Shown: positions 16,760-25,763, counted from the first letter of the stretch. The stretch is 64,000 nt of DNA from Variovorax sp. IB41 (GCF_016405905.1 NZ_JAEFCB010000020.1:1-64000); one strand, 5' to 3'. Made by a program: numbers and translations. The notes: generated by a model from the letters alone, not told the origin.

Positions 16760-18640
16760 TCAGCGGTACATCGCTTCGATCCGCTCTGCGTACTTCGTCT
16801 GCACCAGCTTGCGCTTGAGCTTCATCGTCGGCGTGAGCTCTTCGTCCTCGGCACTCAGCTGCGTCTCGAGCAGGAAGAACTTCTTGATCTGCTCCACGCG
16901 CGCGAACTTCGCGTTGACGCGGTCGACCTCGCCCTGAATGAGGTCCAGCACCTCCTGCGCGCGCGTGAGGCTCTCGTAGTTGCTGAACGGCACATCGTTG
17001 TCCTGCGCAAACTTCTCGACGTTCTCCTGATCGATCATCACGATCACCGTCAGGTAGGGTTTCTTGTCGCCGATCACCACCGCATCGGTGACGTAGGGGC
17101 TGAACTTGAGTTCGTTCTCCAGCTCGCTCGGCGTGATGTTCTTTCCACCTGCCGTGATGATGATGTCCTTCATGCGGTCGGTGATGCGGAAATACCCTTC
17201 CGCGTCCACCAGGCCGACGTCGCCGGTGTGCAGCCAGCCGTCCGCGTCGATGGTCTCGGCCGTCTTCTCCGGCAGGTTGAGGTACCCCATGAAGACATTC
17301 GGGCCGCGCACCAGGATCTCCCCGGTCGCGGGGTCCAGCCGCACCTCGTTGTAGCTGGTGGCCGGGCCGATGGAGCCCGGCGCGATGCGCGACGGCGGCA
17401 CGCCCGTGGAGGCGCCGCACGACTCGGTCATGCCCCAGACCTCCAGCATCGGCACGCCCAGCGCGAGGTACCAGCGCACGAGCTCGGGCGAAATGGGCGC
17501 CGCGCCGGTCACGAGAAAGCGCGCGCGGTGAATGCCGATGAGCTTGCGCACATTGTTGAGCGCAAGCCAGCGCGCGATGCGGAACTTCAGGCGCAGCCCC
17601 GCGCCGATCGGTTGGCCCTGCAGCACGCGCTCGGCGATCTGCTGGCCCACGCCGATGCTCCAGCCGTAGGCAGCCTGCTGCAGCCGGCTCGCCTCCTTCA
17701 GCGAGATCATCACGCCCGAATAGAACTTCTCCCACACGCGCGGCACGGCCGTGAACACCGTGGGCGAGATCTCGCGCACGTTCTCGGGCACCGTCTCGGG
17801 GTTCTCCACGAAATTGAGGATCGAGCCGGTGTACATCGCGAAGTATTCGCCCCCCATGCGCTCGGCGATATGGCACAGCGGCAGGAAGCACATGCGCTCG
17901 TCCGTCTCGCCCTGCGCGAGCAACGTGTTGTAGCCGCGCATGGTGTAGACCAGCCCGTGGTGGCTGTGCATCGCGCCCTTGGGCTTGCCGGTGGTGCCGG
18001 AGGTGTAGACGAGGATCGCGAGGTCTTCCGCGCGGCAGGCGGCGATGCGTTGCGCCAGTGCCTGCGGGTTGGCGGCGAGATGGTCGCGGCCCATGGCGCG
18101 CAGCGCATCGAGGCTGATGACGCCGGGGTCGTCCAGGTCGCGCAGGCCTTCCATGTCGAACACGATCACCTTGCGCAAGAGCGGCAGCTGCGCGCGCACT
18201 TCGAGCGCCTTGTCCAGTTGCTCGTCGTCTTCCACGAAGAGCACGGTGGTGCGCGAGTCCTCGCAGAGGTAGGTGACCTGCGAGGCCGCATCGGTCGGGT
18301 AGATGCCGTTCGACACGCCCCCGCAGCTGAGCACGGCCACGTCGCACAGCACCCACTCGATGACGGTGTTGGAAAGGATCGAAGCGCACTCGCCATGCGC
18401 AAAGCCCAGCGCCAGCAGCCCGCCCGCGATCTCGCGCACGGCCTCGGCGGTCTGCCGCCAGGTCCAGGTGCGCCAGATGCCGAACTCCTTCTGCCGCATC
18501 CACACCTTGTCGCCGCGCATCTCCACGGCCTTCCAGAACACCGCGGGAATCGTGTCGCCCGGCACCACGACATCGAGCCGGGGTTGAAGATGCGCCAGGT
18601 CCCAGAGACCGGCAGGAGCGCGCAGTGCGACAGTGCTCAT
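16760..18640 (-). CDS. AMP-forming long-chain-type acyl-CoA synthetase
   Basis: Encodes 626 residues of the ANL superfamily. The phosphate-binding motif YTSGTTGKPKGAMHSHHG lies near residues 212-230. VWGMTESCGA and the hinge-region DGWLHTGDVG and TDRMKDIIITAGGKNI follow in order. It activates a carboxylic acid to an acyl-adenylate and then to the CoA thioester in the cytosol. It sits between livF and the binding protein, so it probably activates the acid imported by this transporter. Its GAAGG ribosome-binding site and a 22-codon upstream ORF come from the repeat at 18648-18706. The stop of that ORF overlaps this ATG. Confidence 0.94.
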   Translation of the reverse strand: MSTVALRAPAGLWDLAHLQPRLDVVVPGDTIPAVFWKAVEMRGDKVWMRQKEFGIWRTWTWRQTAEAVREIAGGLLALGFAHGECASILSNTVIEWVLCDVAVLSCGGVSNGIYPTDAASQVTYLCEDSRTTVLFVEDDEQLDKALEVRAQLPLLRKVIVFDMEGLRDLDDPGVISLDALRAMGRDHLAANPQALAQRIAACRAEDLAILVYTSGTTGKPKGAMHSHHGLVYTMRGYNTLLAQGETDERMCFLPLCHIAERMGGEYFAMYTGSILNFVENPETVPENVREISPTVFTAVPRVWEKFYSGVMISLKEASRLQQAAYGWSIGVGQQIAERVLQGQPIGAGLRLKFRIARWLALNNVRKLIGIHRARFLVTGAAPISPELVRWYLALGVPMLEVWGMTESCGASTGVPPSRIAPGSIGPATSYNEVRLDPATGEILVRGPNVFMGYLNLPEKTAETIDADGWLHTGDVGLVDAEGYFRITDRMKDIIITAGGKNITPSELENELKFSPYVTDAVVIGDKKPYLTVIVMIDQENVEKFAQDNDVPFSNYESLTRAQEVLDLIQGEVDRVNAKFARVEQIKKFFLLETQLSAEDEELTPTMKLKRKLVQTKYAERIEAMYR

Positions 18641-18705
18641 TCGAAAACCTTCGTGCTTCGCACTGCGGTGCGAGCTTGCTTGGGGCGGTCCGGCGCTGCA
18701 CTCAT
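18637..18705 (-). CDS. Possible 22-residue upstream ORF ending in ATGA
   Basis: Read leftwards from ATG 18703-18705, 22 codons give MSAAPDRPKQARTAVRST plus four more residues. The TGA at 18637-18639 overlaps the ligase ATG. The ORF coincides with repeat copy B, and copy A keeps the same frame with synonymous changes in the second and third codons. It could be a leader peptide for translational coupling, or simply an open frame inside a repeat. No SD sequence of its own is obvious. Confidence 0.35.
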   Translation of the reverse strand: MSAAPDRPKQARTAVRSTKVFE

Positions 18706-18706
18706 G
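18648..18706 (-). repeat. 59-bp repeat with short ORF, copy B
   Basis: Matches 13464-13522 over its full length, with an identical central segment of more than 35 bases and scattered changes at both ends. The core is a hairpin (TTCGCAC, TGCG, GTGCGAG). It fills nearly the whole gap between livF and the ligase, and its edge provides the GAAGG before the ligase start. The spacing from the repeat ATG to the gene ATG is 65 bases, as in copy A. Confidence 0.75.
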
Positions 18707-18709
18707 GCC

Positions 18710-19483
18710 TCATCTCCAGTTCTTCTTCTTTTTCCAGCGCCGCTCGCCGCGCACGCCGTCGTCCTTCACGCCGAGGTAGAACTCCTTGATGTCCTCCTTC
18801 TCGCGCAACCGGTCGCAGGCATCTTCCATGACGATGCGGCCGTTCTCCAACACGTAGCCATGGTCGGCGGCGTTGAGCGCCATGTTGGCGTTCTGCTCGA
18901 CCAGAAGAATGGTGGTGCCGCGCTCGCGGTTGATGCGCACGACGATCTCGAAGATCTCCTTCGTGAGCTTGGGGCTCAGGCCCAGGCTGGGCTCGTCGAG
19001 AAGAATGAGATGGGGCGCCGCCATGATGGCGCGCGAAATCGCGAGCATCTGCTGCTGCCCGCCCGAGAGCAGCCCCGCGTCCTGCGCGGCACGCTCGCGC
19101 AGGATGGGAAAGTAGGTGTAGACGGTCTCCATGTCCCGCGCGACGCCGTCGCGGTCCTTGCGGGTGTAGGCGCCCATCAGCAGGTTGTCCTTCACCGACA
19201 GCAGCGGGAACACCTCGCGCCCCTCGGGCACGTGGCTCAGGCCCTGCTGCACGATGAAGGCGGGGTCCTTGGCGGTGATGTCCTTGCCCTGGAACTCGAT
19301 GCTGCCCTTGCGCGGATCGATGATGCCGGAGATGGTCTTCAGGATCGTCGTCTTGCCCGCGCCGTTGGAGCCGAGCACCGTGGCGATCTCGCCCTGCTTC
19401 ACTTTGAGGCTCACGCCGCGGATGGCCTTGATCGGGCCGTAGGCGCTTTCCACGTTCAGCAGCTGGAGGACGACGTCGCTCAT
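18710..19483 (-). CDS. livF: Liv-type ABC transporter ATP-binding protein LivF
   Basis: Encodes 257 residues from ATG 19481-19483. Walker A GSNGAGKTT is near residues 38-46, the signature is LSGGQQQM, and Walker B is LILLDEPS followed by LGLSPKL, which is typical of LivF. It powers import with LivG and the LivHM channel. The C-terminus is unusual in being rich in basic residues (GERRWKKKKNWR). The start overlaps the livG stop by four bases (ATGA at 19480-19483), which indicates translational coupling. Confidence 0.95.
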   Translation of the reverse strand: MSDVVLQLLNVESAYGPIKAIRGVSLKVKQGEIATVLGSNGAGKTTILKTISGIIDPRKGSIEFQGKDITAKDPAFIVQQGLSHVPEGREVFPLLSVKDNLLMGAYTRKDRDGVARDMETVYTYFPILRERAAQDAGLLSGGQQQMLAISRAIMAAPHLILLDEPSLGLSPKLTKEIFEIVVRINRERGTTILLVEQNANMALNAADHGYVLENGRIVMEDACDRLREKEDIKEFYLGVKDDGVRGERRWKKKKNWR

Positions 19484-20307
19484 GCCGCCACCCTCCGCAA
19501 GCTGCTCACGTCGTCCACCGTGCCGAGATACGCCTCGATGACGCGCGCGTCCGCCTGCACCTCGCGCGGCGTGCCGGTCGCAAGCACCTCGCCCTGGTTC
19601 ATCGCGAGCACGCGGTCCGACACCTTCGAGACCAGCGACATGTCGTGCTCGACCATCAGCACCGAGACGCCCAGTTCGTGCTGGATGTCCTGGATCCAGA
19701 ACGCCATGTCCGCCGTCTCCTCGACATTGAGCCCCGACGACGGCTCGTCGAGCAGCAGCAGCTTGGGCTCGGTGCACAGCGCGCGCGCGAGCTCCACCAC
19801 CTTGCGCACGCCGTAGGGCAGGCCCGCCACCATCGAGTCGCGGTGATGCTGCAGGTCGAGCAGCTCGATCACCTGCTCGGCCTTCTCGCGCGCCGCGATC
19901 TCGGCGCGCCGCGTGGCGGGCGTGAAGAACACCTCGCTCCAGAAGCCCGTCTGCCGGTGCGTGTGGCGGCCGATCAGGAGGTTGTGCAGCACGGTCGCAT
20001 GCTCGAAGAGTTCGATGTTCTGGAAGGTGCGCGCAATGCCCAGCGCCGCGATCGCATGCGGCGCCTGCTGCGTCAGCGCGAGCGGGCCGGCCGCGGCGCC
20101 ATGCCATGTGATCTCGCCGGTCGTCGGCGTGTAGATGCGGCTGATGAGGTTGAACACCGTCGTCTTGCCCGCGCCGTTCGGTCCGATCAGCGTGAACACC
20201 TCGCCGCGCCGCACGTCGAAGCTCACCTTGTTGACCGCGAGCACGCCGCCGAAGCGCACGCTCAGGTCCCTGGCCGAAAGGAGGATGTCGCCGTTGCCCG
20301 TCGTCAT
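19480..20307 (-). CDS. livG: Liv-type ABC transporter ATP-binding protein LivG
   Basis: Encodes 275 residues from ATG 20305-20307. Walker A is GPNGAGKTT. The sequence IARTFQNIELF is characteristic of LivG. The signature region reads LPYGVRKVVELARAL instead of LSGGQ, as is usual in this subfamily. Walker B is LLLLDEPSSGL. It pairs with LivF as the second ATPase of a branched-chain-type importer. It overlaps livM by four bases at its start and livF by four bases at its end. Confidence 0.95.
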   Translation of the reverse strand: MTTGNGDILLSARDLSVRFGGVLAVNKVSFDVRRGEVFTLIGPNGAGKTTVFNLISRIYTPTTGEITWHGAAAGPLALTQQAPHAIAALGIARTFQNIELFEHATVLHNLLIGRHTHRQTGFWSEVFFTPATRRAEIAAREKAEQVIELLDLQHHRDSMVAGLPYGVRKVVELARALCTEPKLLLLDEPSSGLNVEETADMAFWIQDIQHELGVSVLMVEHDMSLVSKVSDRVLAMNQGEVLATGTPREVQADARVIEAYLGTVDDVSSLRRVAA

Positions 20308-21380
20308 CTCAGCCGGTCCGATTTGGTGAACGACTTCTGCCGCTTGAAGAGGCCCTTGCGGTAGAACGGAAAGAGTTGCAGGTACGTCCTGACCTTGAGC
20401 CACCGGCCGTAGAGCCCCAGCGGCTCGAACAGCACGAACGTGATCAGCACCACGCCGTACACCAGCCCCTGCAGGCCGGGCGCCTGGCCGATCACGGCCG
20501 GCAGCCAGTCCTTGCCCATCGAGATGAGCTGTGGCATCGCGATCAGGAAGATCGCGCCGAGGAACGCGCCGTGCACCGAGCCCAGGCCGCCGATCACCAC
20601 CATCAGCAAGAGGTCGATCGACTGCAGGATGTTGAACTGGTCCGGCGAGATGAAGCTCAGCTTGTGCGCATACAGCGCACCGCCCAGCCCCGCGAGCGCG
20701 GCCGAAATCGCGAACGACATCGTCTTGTAGCGCGCAAGATGAATGCCCATGCTCTGCGCCGAGATCTCCGAATCGCGAATCGCGACGAAGGCGCGGCCCG
20801 TGGGCGAGCGCAGCAGGTTGAGGATGCCCAGCGTGCTGAGCACCGCCACCACCAGGCACAAAAAGTAGAAGCCGTCGCCCGAGCCCAGCGACCAGCCGAA
20901 GAGCTGCGGCGACTTCACATGCAGCCCCGCGTTGCCGCCCGTGACGCTCTCCCACCGCGCGAACACTTCCTCGACGATGAAGCCGAACGACAGCGTCGCG
21001 ATGCCCAGGTAGATGCCCTTCACGCGCAGCGCCGGCAAGGCCACCACCACGCCCACCGCCGCCGACAACGCTGCGGCCGCGAGCAGCGCGAGCGGGAACG
21101 GCACGCCCATGTTGGTGAGCACGCCCTGCGTGTAGGCGCCCGTGCCGAGGAACGCCGCGTGCCCGATCGAGAACTGCCCCGTGAAGCCCGCCAGCAGCAT
21201 CAGGCCCAGGCCGACGATGCCGTAGATCAGCACGAAGGTCAGTTGCGCGAGCCAGTACTCCTCGATCACCCACGGCGCTGCGATGAGAAACGCGACGAGC
21301 AGGCCGTACCAGAACACATGGCCGCCGTGCCGCGCAAGGCGGATGTCCTGGTCGTAGCTGGTCTTGAAGATGAAGCGCAT
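20304..21380 (-). CDS. livM: Liv-type ABC transporter permease LivM
   Basis: Encodes 358 residues with eight to ten hydrophobic helices. GQFSIGHAAFLGTGAYT and the later ALYAHKLSFISPDQF and VVIGGLGSVHGAFLGA are LivM family landmarks. It forms the inner-membrane channel with LivH. The N-terminus is a short cytoplasmic stretch (MRFIFKTSYDQDIRLARHGG). It begins 6 bases after livH and overlaps livG by ATGA at 20304-20307. Confidence 0.95.
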   Translation of the reverse strand: MRFIFKTSYDQDIRLARHGGHVFWYGLLVAFLIAAPWVIEEYWLAQLTFVLIYGIVGLGLMLLAGFTGQFSIGHAAFLGTGAYTQGVLTNMGVPFPLALLAAAALSAAVGVVVALPALRVKGIYLGIATLSFGFIVEEVFARWESVTGGNAGLHVKSPQLFGWSLGSGDGFYFLCLVVAVLSTLGILNLLRSPTGRAFVAIRDSEISAQSMGIHLARYKTMSFAISAALAGLGGALYAHKLSFISPDQFNILQSIDLLLMVVIGGLGSVHGAFLGAIFLIAMPQLISMGKDWLPAVIGQAPGLQGLVYGVVLITFVLFEPLGLYGRWLKVRTYLQLFPFYRKGLFKRQKSFTKSDRLR

Positions 21381-21386
21381 GAACGT

Positions 21387-22262
21387 TCAGACTTTCTTGC
21401 GCAGCTTTTCGCCGAAGAGGCCGTTGGGCTTGATCATGAGCATCAGCAGCACCACGATGTACGGCGCCGTGTCCTTGAAGCCGTCGGGCAGATAGAACCC
21501 CGCGAACGATTCGACGATGCCGATCACCAGCCCGCCGACGATCGCGCCCGGCAGGCTGCCGAAGCCGCCCACCACCGCCGCCGGAAAGGCCTTCAGCCCG
21601 ATGAAGCCCATGTTCGCGTGCACGAAGGTGATGGGCGCGAGCAGCATGCCCGCGATGGCCGCGACCGCGGCCGCGAGCCCCCACACCAGACCGTTGAGCC
21701 GCTTCACCGGAATGCCCATGTAGTAGGCCGCCAGCTGGTTCTGCGAGGAGGCCTGCATCGCGATGCCCAGCTTGCTGTAGCGGAACATCGCGAACAGCAG
21801 CGCGCACAGGATGGCCGTGGCGACGATGATCGCGAGTTGCTCCAGGTTGACCACGAGCTCGCCCAGCTTCCAGATCTGGTCCTTGTAGGGCACGGGCAGC
21901 GTGTGGGTCTCGGTGCCGATGCCCGGCACCATGGTGATGAGGCCGCGCGCCACGTACGCGATGCCGATGGTCAGCATCACGATGGAGAACTGCGGCTGCC
22001 CCAGGATCGGGCGGATCACCGCCAGCTCCAGCAGCACGCCGAAGGCGGCCATCGCCACCACCGCCAGGATCGCCGCGAGCCAGAACGGCATGCCGAAGAG
22101 CGACATGCCGGCGAACGCACCGAAGGCGCCGAGCATCATCAGGTCGCCCTGCGCGAAGCTCACGGTTTCGGTGGCCTTGTAGATCAGCACGAACCCGAGC
22201 GCGATCAGCCCGTAGATGCACCCTTGCGCAATGCCCGACAGCAGGAGTTGGAGGATCTGCAT
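21387..22262 (-). CDS. livH: Liv-type ABC transporter permease LivH
   Basis: Encodes 291 residues, the normal size. The start MQILQLLLSGIAQGCIYGLI and the segments FVLIYKATETVSFAQGDLMM and VVGGFGSLPGAIVGGLVIGI are diagnostic of LivH. About eight membrane helices are visible. It is the first transporter gene of the block, 18 bases downstream of the AraC regulator gene and in the same direction, so regulator and transporter may share a transcript. Confidence 0.95.
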   Translation of the reverse strand: MQILQLLLSGIAQGCIYGLIALGFVLIYKATETVSFAQGDLMMLGAFGAFAGMSLFGMPFWLAAILAVVAMAAFGVLLELAVIRPILGQPQFSIVMLTIGIAYVARGLITMVPGIGTETHTLPVPYKDQIWKLGELVVNLEQLAIIVATAILCALLFAMFRYSKLGIAMQASSQNQLAAYYMGIPVKRLNGLVWGLAAAVAAIAGMLLAPITFVHANMGFIGLKAFPAAVVGGFGSLPGAIVGGLVIGIVESFAGFYLPDGFKDTAPYIVVLLMLMIKPNGLFGEKLRKKV

Positions 22263-22280
22263 GGGGCGCCTGTCTCCGGC

Positions 22281-23111
22281 CTACTGCCTGAAGCCGCCGG
22301 CCGCGTCGTGCAGCGCGAGGCGGCGCGATCCGGCCAGGATGTCGCTGGGTTTCAACCCATAGACCTGGCGGATCGAATGGCTGAAGTGCGTCGAGTCGGG
22401 GTAGCCGGTATCGAGCGCGATGTCGGTGAGCGTGGTGGTCTGGCGCACGTAGCGCAACAGGCTGCGTGCGCGCTTCCAGGCGCGGAAGGCGCGAAACGCC
22501 ATGCCGGTTTCCTGCTTGAAGAGGTGCAGGAAGCGCGAGAACGACAGGTGCACCGAGGCCGCGCAGTCTTCGGCCGAGGTGGGCGCGGCGGGGTCGGCCA
22601 CGAGCGCATCGATGACGCGGCGGATGCGCGCATCGAGCACGCGCGGCGCGAGCGCCCCGCCGAAGAGGAGCGCATCGAAATCGAAGCCCTCGAAATCGGT
22701 GCCGCGCCCCGAGGCGGCGAGCAGGTGCGCATGGGCATCGCGCACGCGCTGGACGAACGCCGGCGCGTCGACCGGGCCGCAGTGCTGCATGAAGGCGGGC
22801 ATGCGCGCGGGATCGACCGATTCCGATTCGACCAGCAGGTTGAAGATGAGCGGGTGCGGGCTCTCGACATGGTGCGGCACCTGCGGCGGCACCACGATGA
22901 GTTCGCCCGCCTGCCAGGCGCCGCCACCGATGCGGATGCGGATCGGCGGCACGCCCGCGGGCGACACGTACACGCCGTGCCCGCCCATCGTGCGCTCGGC
23001 CGCCGCACCGAGCAGGCCGGCGTAGAACACGCGCTGCGGCGTGAGCCACATGAGGCGTTCGCCCTGCCGTGCGCCACCGTTTTCCGGAGGCGCATTCCTT
23101 GCTCGCTGCAT
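22281..23111 (-). CDS. AraC-family transcriptional regulator
   Basis: Encodes 276 residues from ATG 23109-23111, with a GGAG nine bases upstream. An ATG 18 bases earlier is also possible. The N-terminal half is a cupin-like sensor domain (GGAWQAGELIVVPPQVPHHV). The C-terminal half carries two helix-turn-helix motifs: VHLSFSRFLHLFKQETGMAF, then TDIALDTGYPDSTHFSHSI followed by YGLKPSDI. It lies directly upstream of livHMGF on the same strand, so it probably controls the transport and CoA-ligation genes. The effector is unknown. Confidence 0.93.
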   Translation of the reverse strand: MQRARNAPPENGGARQGERLMWLTPQRVFYAGLLGAAAERTMGGHGVYVSPAGVPPIRIRIGGGAWQAGELIVVPPQVPHHVESPHPLIFNLLVESESVDPARMPAFMQHCGPVDAPAFVQRVRDAHAHLLAASGRGTDFEGFDFDALLFGGALAPRVLDARIRRVIDALVADPAAPTSAEDCAASVHLSFSRFLHLFKQETGMAFRAFRAWKRARSLLRYVRQTTTLTDIALDTGYPDSTHFSHSIRQVYGLKPSDILAGSRRLALHDAAGGFRQ

Positions 23112-23224
23112 GGTGTTTGTCTCCTGCATCGGGTCCGGCCTGCCCAGCGCTGGGCGGCCTCGTGTTGGCTGGATCGTAGCGGCGCAACCCTGCTGCGCGG
23201 CATGCATTTGCGCGGGGACTTTCC

Positions 23225-24166
23225 CTAGGCTTGCGCGAACGCGCGATGCAACTCGGTGGCGCAAAGCGCGACGGCCGTGTTGGCCTCGTCCAGCACCTTG
23301 CCCATGGTGATGAAGCCATGGATCTGCCGCTCGAAGCACACGTAGTTCGCGCGGTTGCCGGCGGCGGTGAGCGCCTCCGCATACGCGAGGCCCTCATCGC
23401 GCAGCGGGTCGTAGCCGGCGGTGATCACGAGCGCGGGCGGCAGCCTCGACAGGTCGGTGTGCAGGAGCGGCGAGGCGCGCCAGTCCAGGTCGTGCTTCGC
23501 GTCGGTGATGTAGTGGTCGTGGAAGTACGTCATCGTGTCGCGCGTCAACAGGTACCCCTGCCCGTTCGCCTGGTGCGACGGGTGGCCGCGGCGCATGTCG
23601 GTGGCGGGGTAGATCAGCAGTTGGAAGGCGATGGGCAGGTCGCCTGCATCGCGCGCGGCGATCGCCACCACGGCCGCGAGATTGCCGCCCGCGCTGTCGC
23701 CGCCCACCGCCAGGCGGCTCGCATCGAGGCCCAACGTCGCGGCTTCGCGGCGCACCCAGCGCGTGGCGGCCAGCACGTCGTCGACGGCGGCGGGAAAGCG
23801 GTGCTCGGGGCCCATGCGGTAGTCGACTGCGACCACCGCGCACCCCGCGCCGTTGGCCAGCTCCCGGCACAGCACGTCGTGCGTGTCCAGGTCGCCGATG
23901 ACCCAGCCACCCCCGTGGTAGTACACCAGCACCGGCAGCGGGCCGGCGCCCGAACCCAGCGGACGGTAGAGCCGCACCGGGATGGTGCCGTGCGGGCCGT
24001 CCGCCGCGAGGTCGCGCACCTCGGCCACTTCCGCGGGCAGCGGCTGCGTGGCGGCGCGGCGCTCGCGGTAGAAGGCGCGCGCATCGGCGGGCGAGAGGGT
24101 GTGGGTCGGCGGAATGCCGCGCGCCTCGATGAAGTCGAGCAAGGCGCGCGCCTGGGGATGCAGCAT
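23225..24166 (-). CDS. Hormone-sensitive-lipase-type esterase (alpha/beta hydrolase)
   Basis: Encodes 313 residues from ATG 24164-24166, with GGAGA upstream. It has the oxyanion motif HGGG (84-87) in YYHGGGWVIGD and the nucleophile Ser158 in GGDSAGGN. Asp253 in GYDPLRDEG and His283 in QIHGF complete the triad. This is a bacterial family IV esterase, cytosolic and acting on short acyl esters. It is leftward, 113 bases upstream of the AraC gene, so it may head the same catabolic block. An in-frame upstream start lacks support. Confidence 0.94.
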   Translation of the reverse strand: MLHPQARALLDFIEARGIPPTHTLSPADARAFYRERRAATQPLPAEVAEVRDLAADGPHGTIPVRLYRPLGSGAGPLPVLVYYHGGGWVIGDLDTHDVLCRELANGAGCAVVAVDYRMGPEHRFPAAVDDVLAATRWVRREAATLGLDASRLAVGGDSAGGNLAAVVAIAARDAGDLPIAFQLLIYPATDMRRGHPSHQANGQGYLLTRDTMTYFHDHYITDAKHDLDWRASPLLHTDLSRLPPALVITAGYDPLRDEGLAYAEALTAAGNRANYVCFERQIHGFITMGKVLDEANTAVALCATELHRAFAQA

Positions 24167-24350
24167 GGTGTCTCCGGTGGATCGAGCGGGCGCCCAGTGT
24201 GGAGCGCATCGCGCATGCGCGGTATCCGCATGCACCCGCCCCTTCACCTCGGCCTCCCGGCAAGACCTGCACCATGCCCGCGCCCTTGCGGCGCGGCTTG
24301 CGAAAACTGGCTACGGCTGTCGCGTGCGCTTCAGCAAGGAGAGAGGGGGC

Positions 24351-25565
24351 TCAGCCCTTGCGCGGTTTGACGCGTGAGGCCGCCTCTTTGGCGAGCTTGC
24401 GTGCCGTGTCGGTGTCGGCCGCGTGCACCAGCGCCACGCCCATGCGGCGCTTGAGAAAGCTCTCGGGCTTGCCGAACAGGCGGATGTCGCTGCCGGGCAC
24501 CTGCAGCGCCTCGGCCACGCCGTCGAAGGCGATGCCGGTGGCGTCCACCCCGCCGTAGATCACCGCGCTCGCGCCCGGGCTCTTGAGCGAGGTATCGACC
24601 GGCAGGCCGAGGATGGCACGCGCGTGCAGCTCGAACTCGTTCTGCCACTGCGTGGCCATGGTGACCATGCCGGTGTCGTGCGGGCGCGGGCTCACCTCGC
24701 TGAACCAGACCTCGTCGCCCTTGACGAACAGCTCGACGCCGAAAAGGCCCTGGCCGCCCAGGTCGGCCGTCACGGCCTCTGCGATCTGCTGCGCCTTCTG
24801 CAGCGCGGCCGGTGCCATGGGGTGCGGCTGCCAGCTTTCCACATAGTCGCCGCTCACCTGCACGTGGCCGATGGGGTCGCAGAACTTCGTCTCCACCCCG
24901 CCGGCCGCGTCCTTCGCGCGCACGGTCAGGAGCGTGATCTCGTAGTCGAAGTCGATGAAGCCCTCGACGATCACGCGGCCATGGCTCACGCGGCCGCCGG
25001 CCATGGCGTAGTCCCAGGCCTTCTGCACGTCGGCGGGGCCGTCGATCTTGCTCTGGCCCTTGCCGGAGCTGCTCATCACGGGCTTGACGATGCAGGGGTA
25101 GCCAATTCCTTTTCCATCCGCGCCGTCGATGGCCGCCTGCAGCTCGGCCAGCGAGTCGCAGAACTTGTAGGGGCTGGTCGGCACGCCCAGCGTCTCGGCG
25201 GCCAGGCGGCGGATGCCTTCGCGGTCCATCGTGAGGCGGGCGGCGCGGGCCGTGGGAATCACGCGCACGACGCCCGCGTCTTCCAGTTCCTGCAGCGTTT
25301 GCGTGGCGATGGCCTCGATCTCGGGCACCACGAGCATGGGCTTCTCGGCCTCGATCAGCGCCTTCAACTGCGCCGGGTCGCTCATGGTGATGGTGCGCGC
25401 ATGGTGGGCCACCTGCTGGCCGGGCGCGTTCTCGTAGCGGTCCACCGCGATGGTCTCGACGCCCAGGCGCTGCAGGGCGATCAGCACCTCCTTGCCGAGT
25501 TCGCCGGAGCCGAGCAGCATCACGCGGGTGGCGGAGGGAGAAAGGGGGGTGCCGAGGGTGGTCAT
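24351..25565 (-). CDS. purT: Formate-dependent phosphoribosylglycinamide formyltransferase
   Basis: Encodes 404 residues from ATG 25563-25565. It makes formyl-GAR in purine synthesis from formate and ATP, as the folate-independent alternative to PurN. The ATP-grasp features are present: VMLLGSGELGKEV near the start, then CIVKPVMSSSGKGQSKI, VIVEGFIDFDYEITLLTVRA and VWFSEVSPRPHDTGMVT. Just upstream of the start there is an unbroken 28-base purine run on the plus strand (25576-25603). The mRNA leader is therefore pyrimidine-rich and lacks a normal SD. It is divergent from the hydroxyacyl-CoA dehydrogenase gene. Confidence 0.97.
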   Translation of the reverse strand: MTTLGTPLSPSATRVMLLGSGELGKEVLIALQRLGVETIAVDRYENAPGQQVAHHARTITMSDPAQLKALIEAEKPMLVVPEIEAIATQTLQELEDAGVVRVIPTARAARLTMDREGIRRLAAETLGVPTSPYKFCDSLAELQAAIDGADGKGIGYPCIVKPVMSSSGKGQSKIDGPADVQKAWDYAMAGGRVSHGRVIVEGFIDFDYEITLLTVRAKDAAGGVETKFCDPIGHVQVSGDYVESWQPHPMAPAALQKAQQIAEAVTADLGGQGLFGVELFVKGDEVWFSEVSPRPHDTGMVTMATQWQNEFELHARAILGLPVDTSLKSPGASAVIYGGVDATGIAFDGVAEALQVPGSDIRLFGKPESFLKRRMGVALVHAADTDTARKLAKEAASRVKPRKG

Positions 25566-25763
25566 GGTCGAAGTCGAAAAGAGAGAGAAAAAGAGAGAAG
25601 AAACAGCAACCGCCGCACTGTAAGCCACCCGGGAACCTCGGTGTCGCGTCCGGGAACGGCACGCCGGCGGGGCTGCTTCACAATCAATGTCCTGCCGCGG
25701 TGGCGGCCCTCGCGCCCCACCCGCTCCCCCTTCCCGTTTTTAGTACTTCCAAGGAGTTTTCTC

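Noticed and set aside
15540..18701. Very long leftward frame covering the Liv binding protein and the ligase gene
   Set aside because: Only the part from 16703 down matches a protein family. The rest is an out-of-frame shadow of the acyl-CoA ligase.
19480..23397. Apparent 1305-residue protein including LivG
   Set aside because: The LivG part starts at 20307. The upstream part is out of frame with the real livM, livH and araC-type genes.
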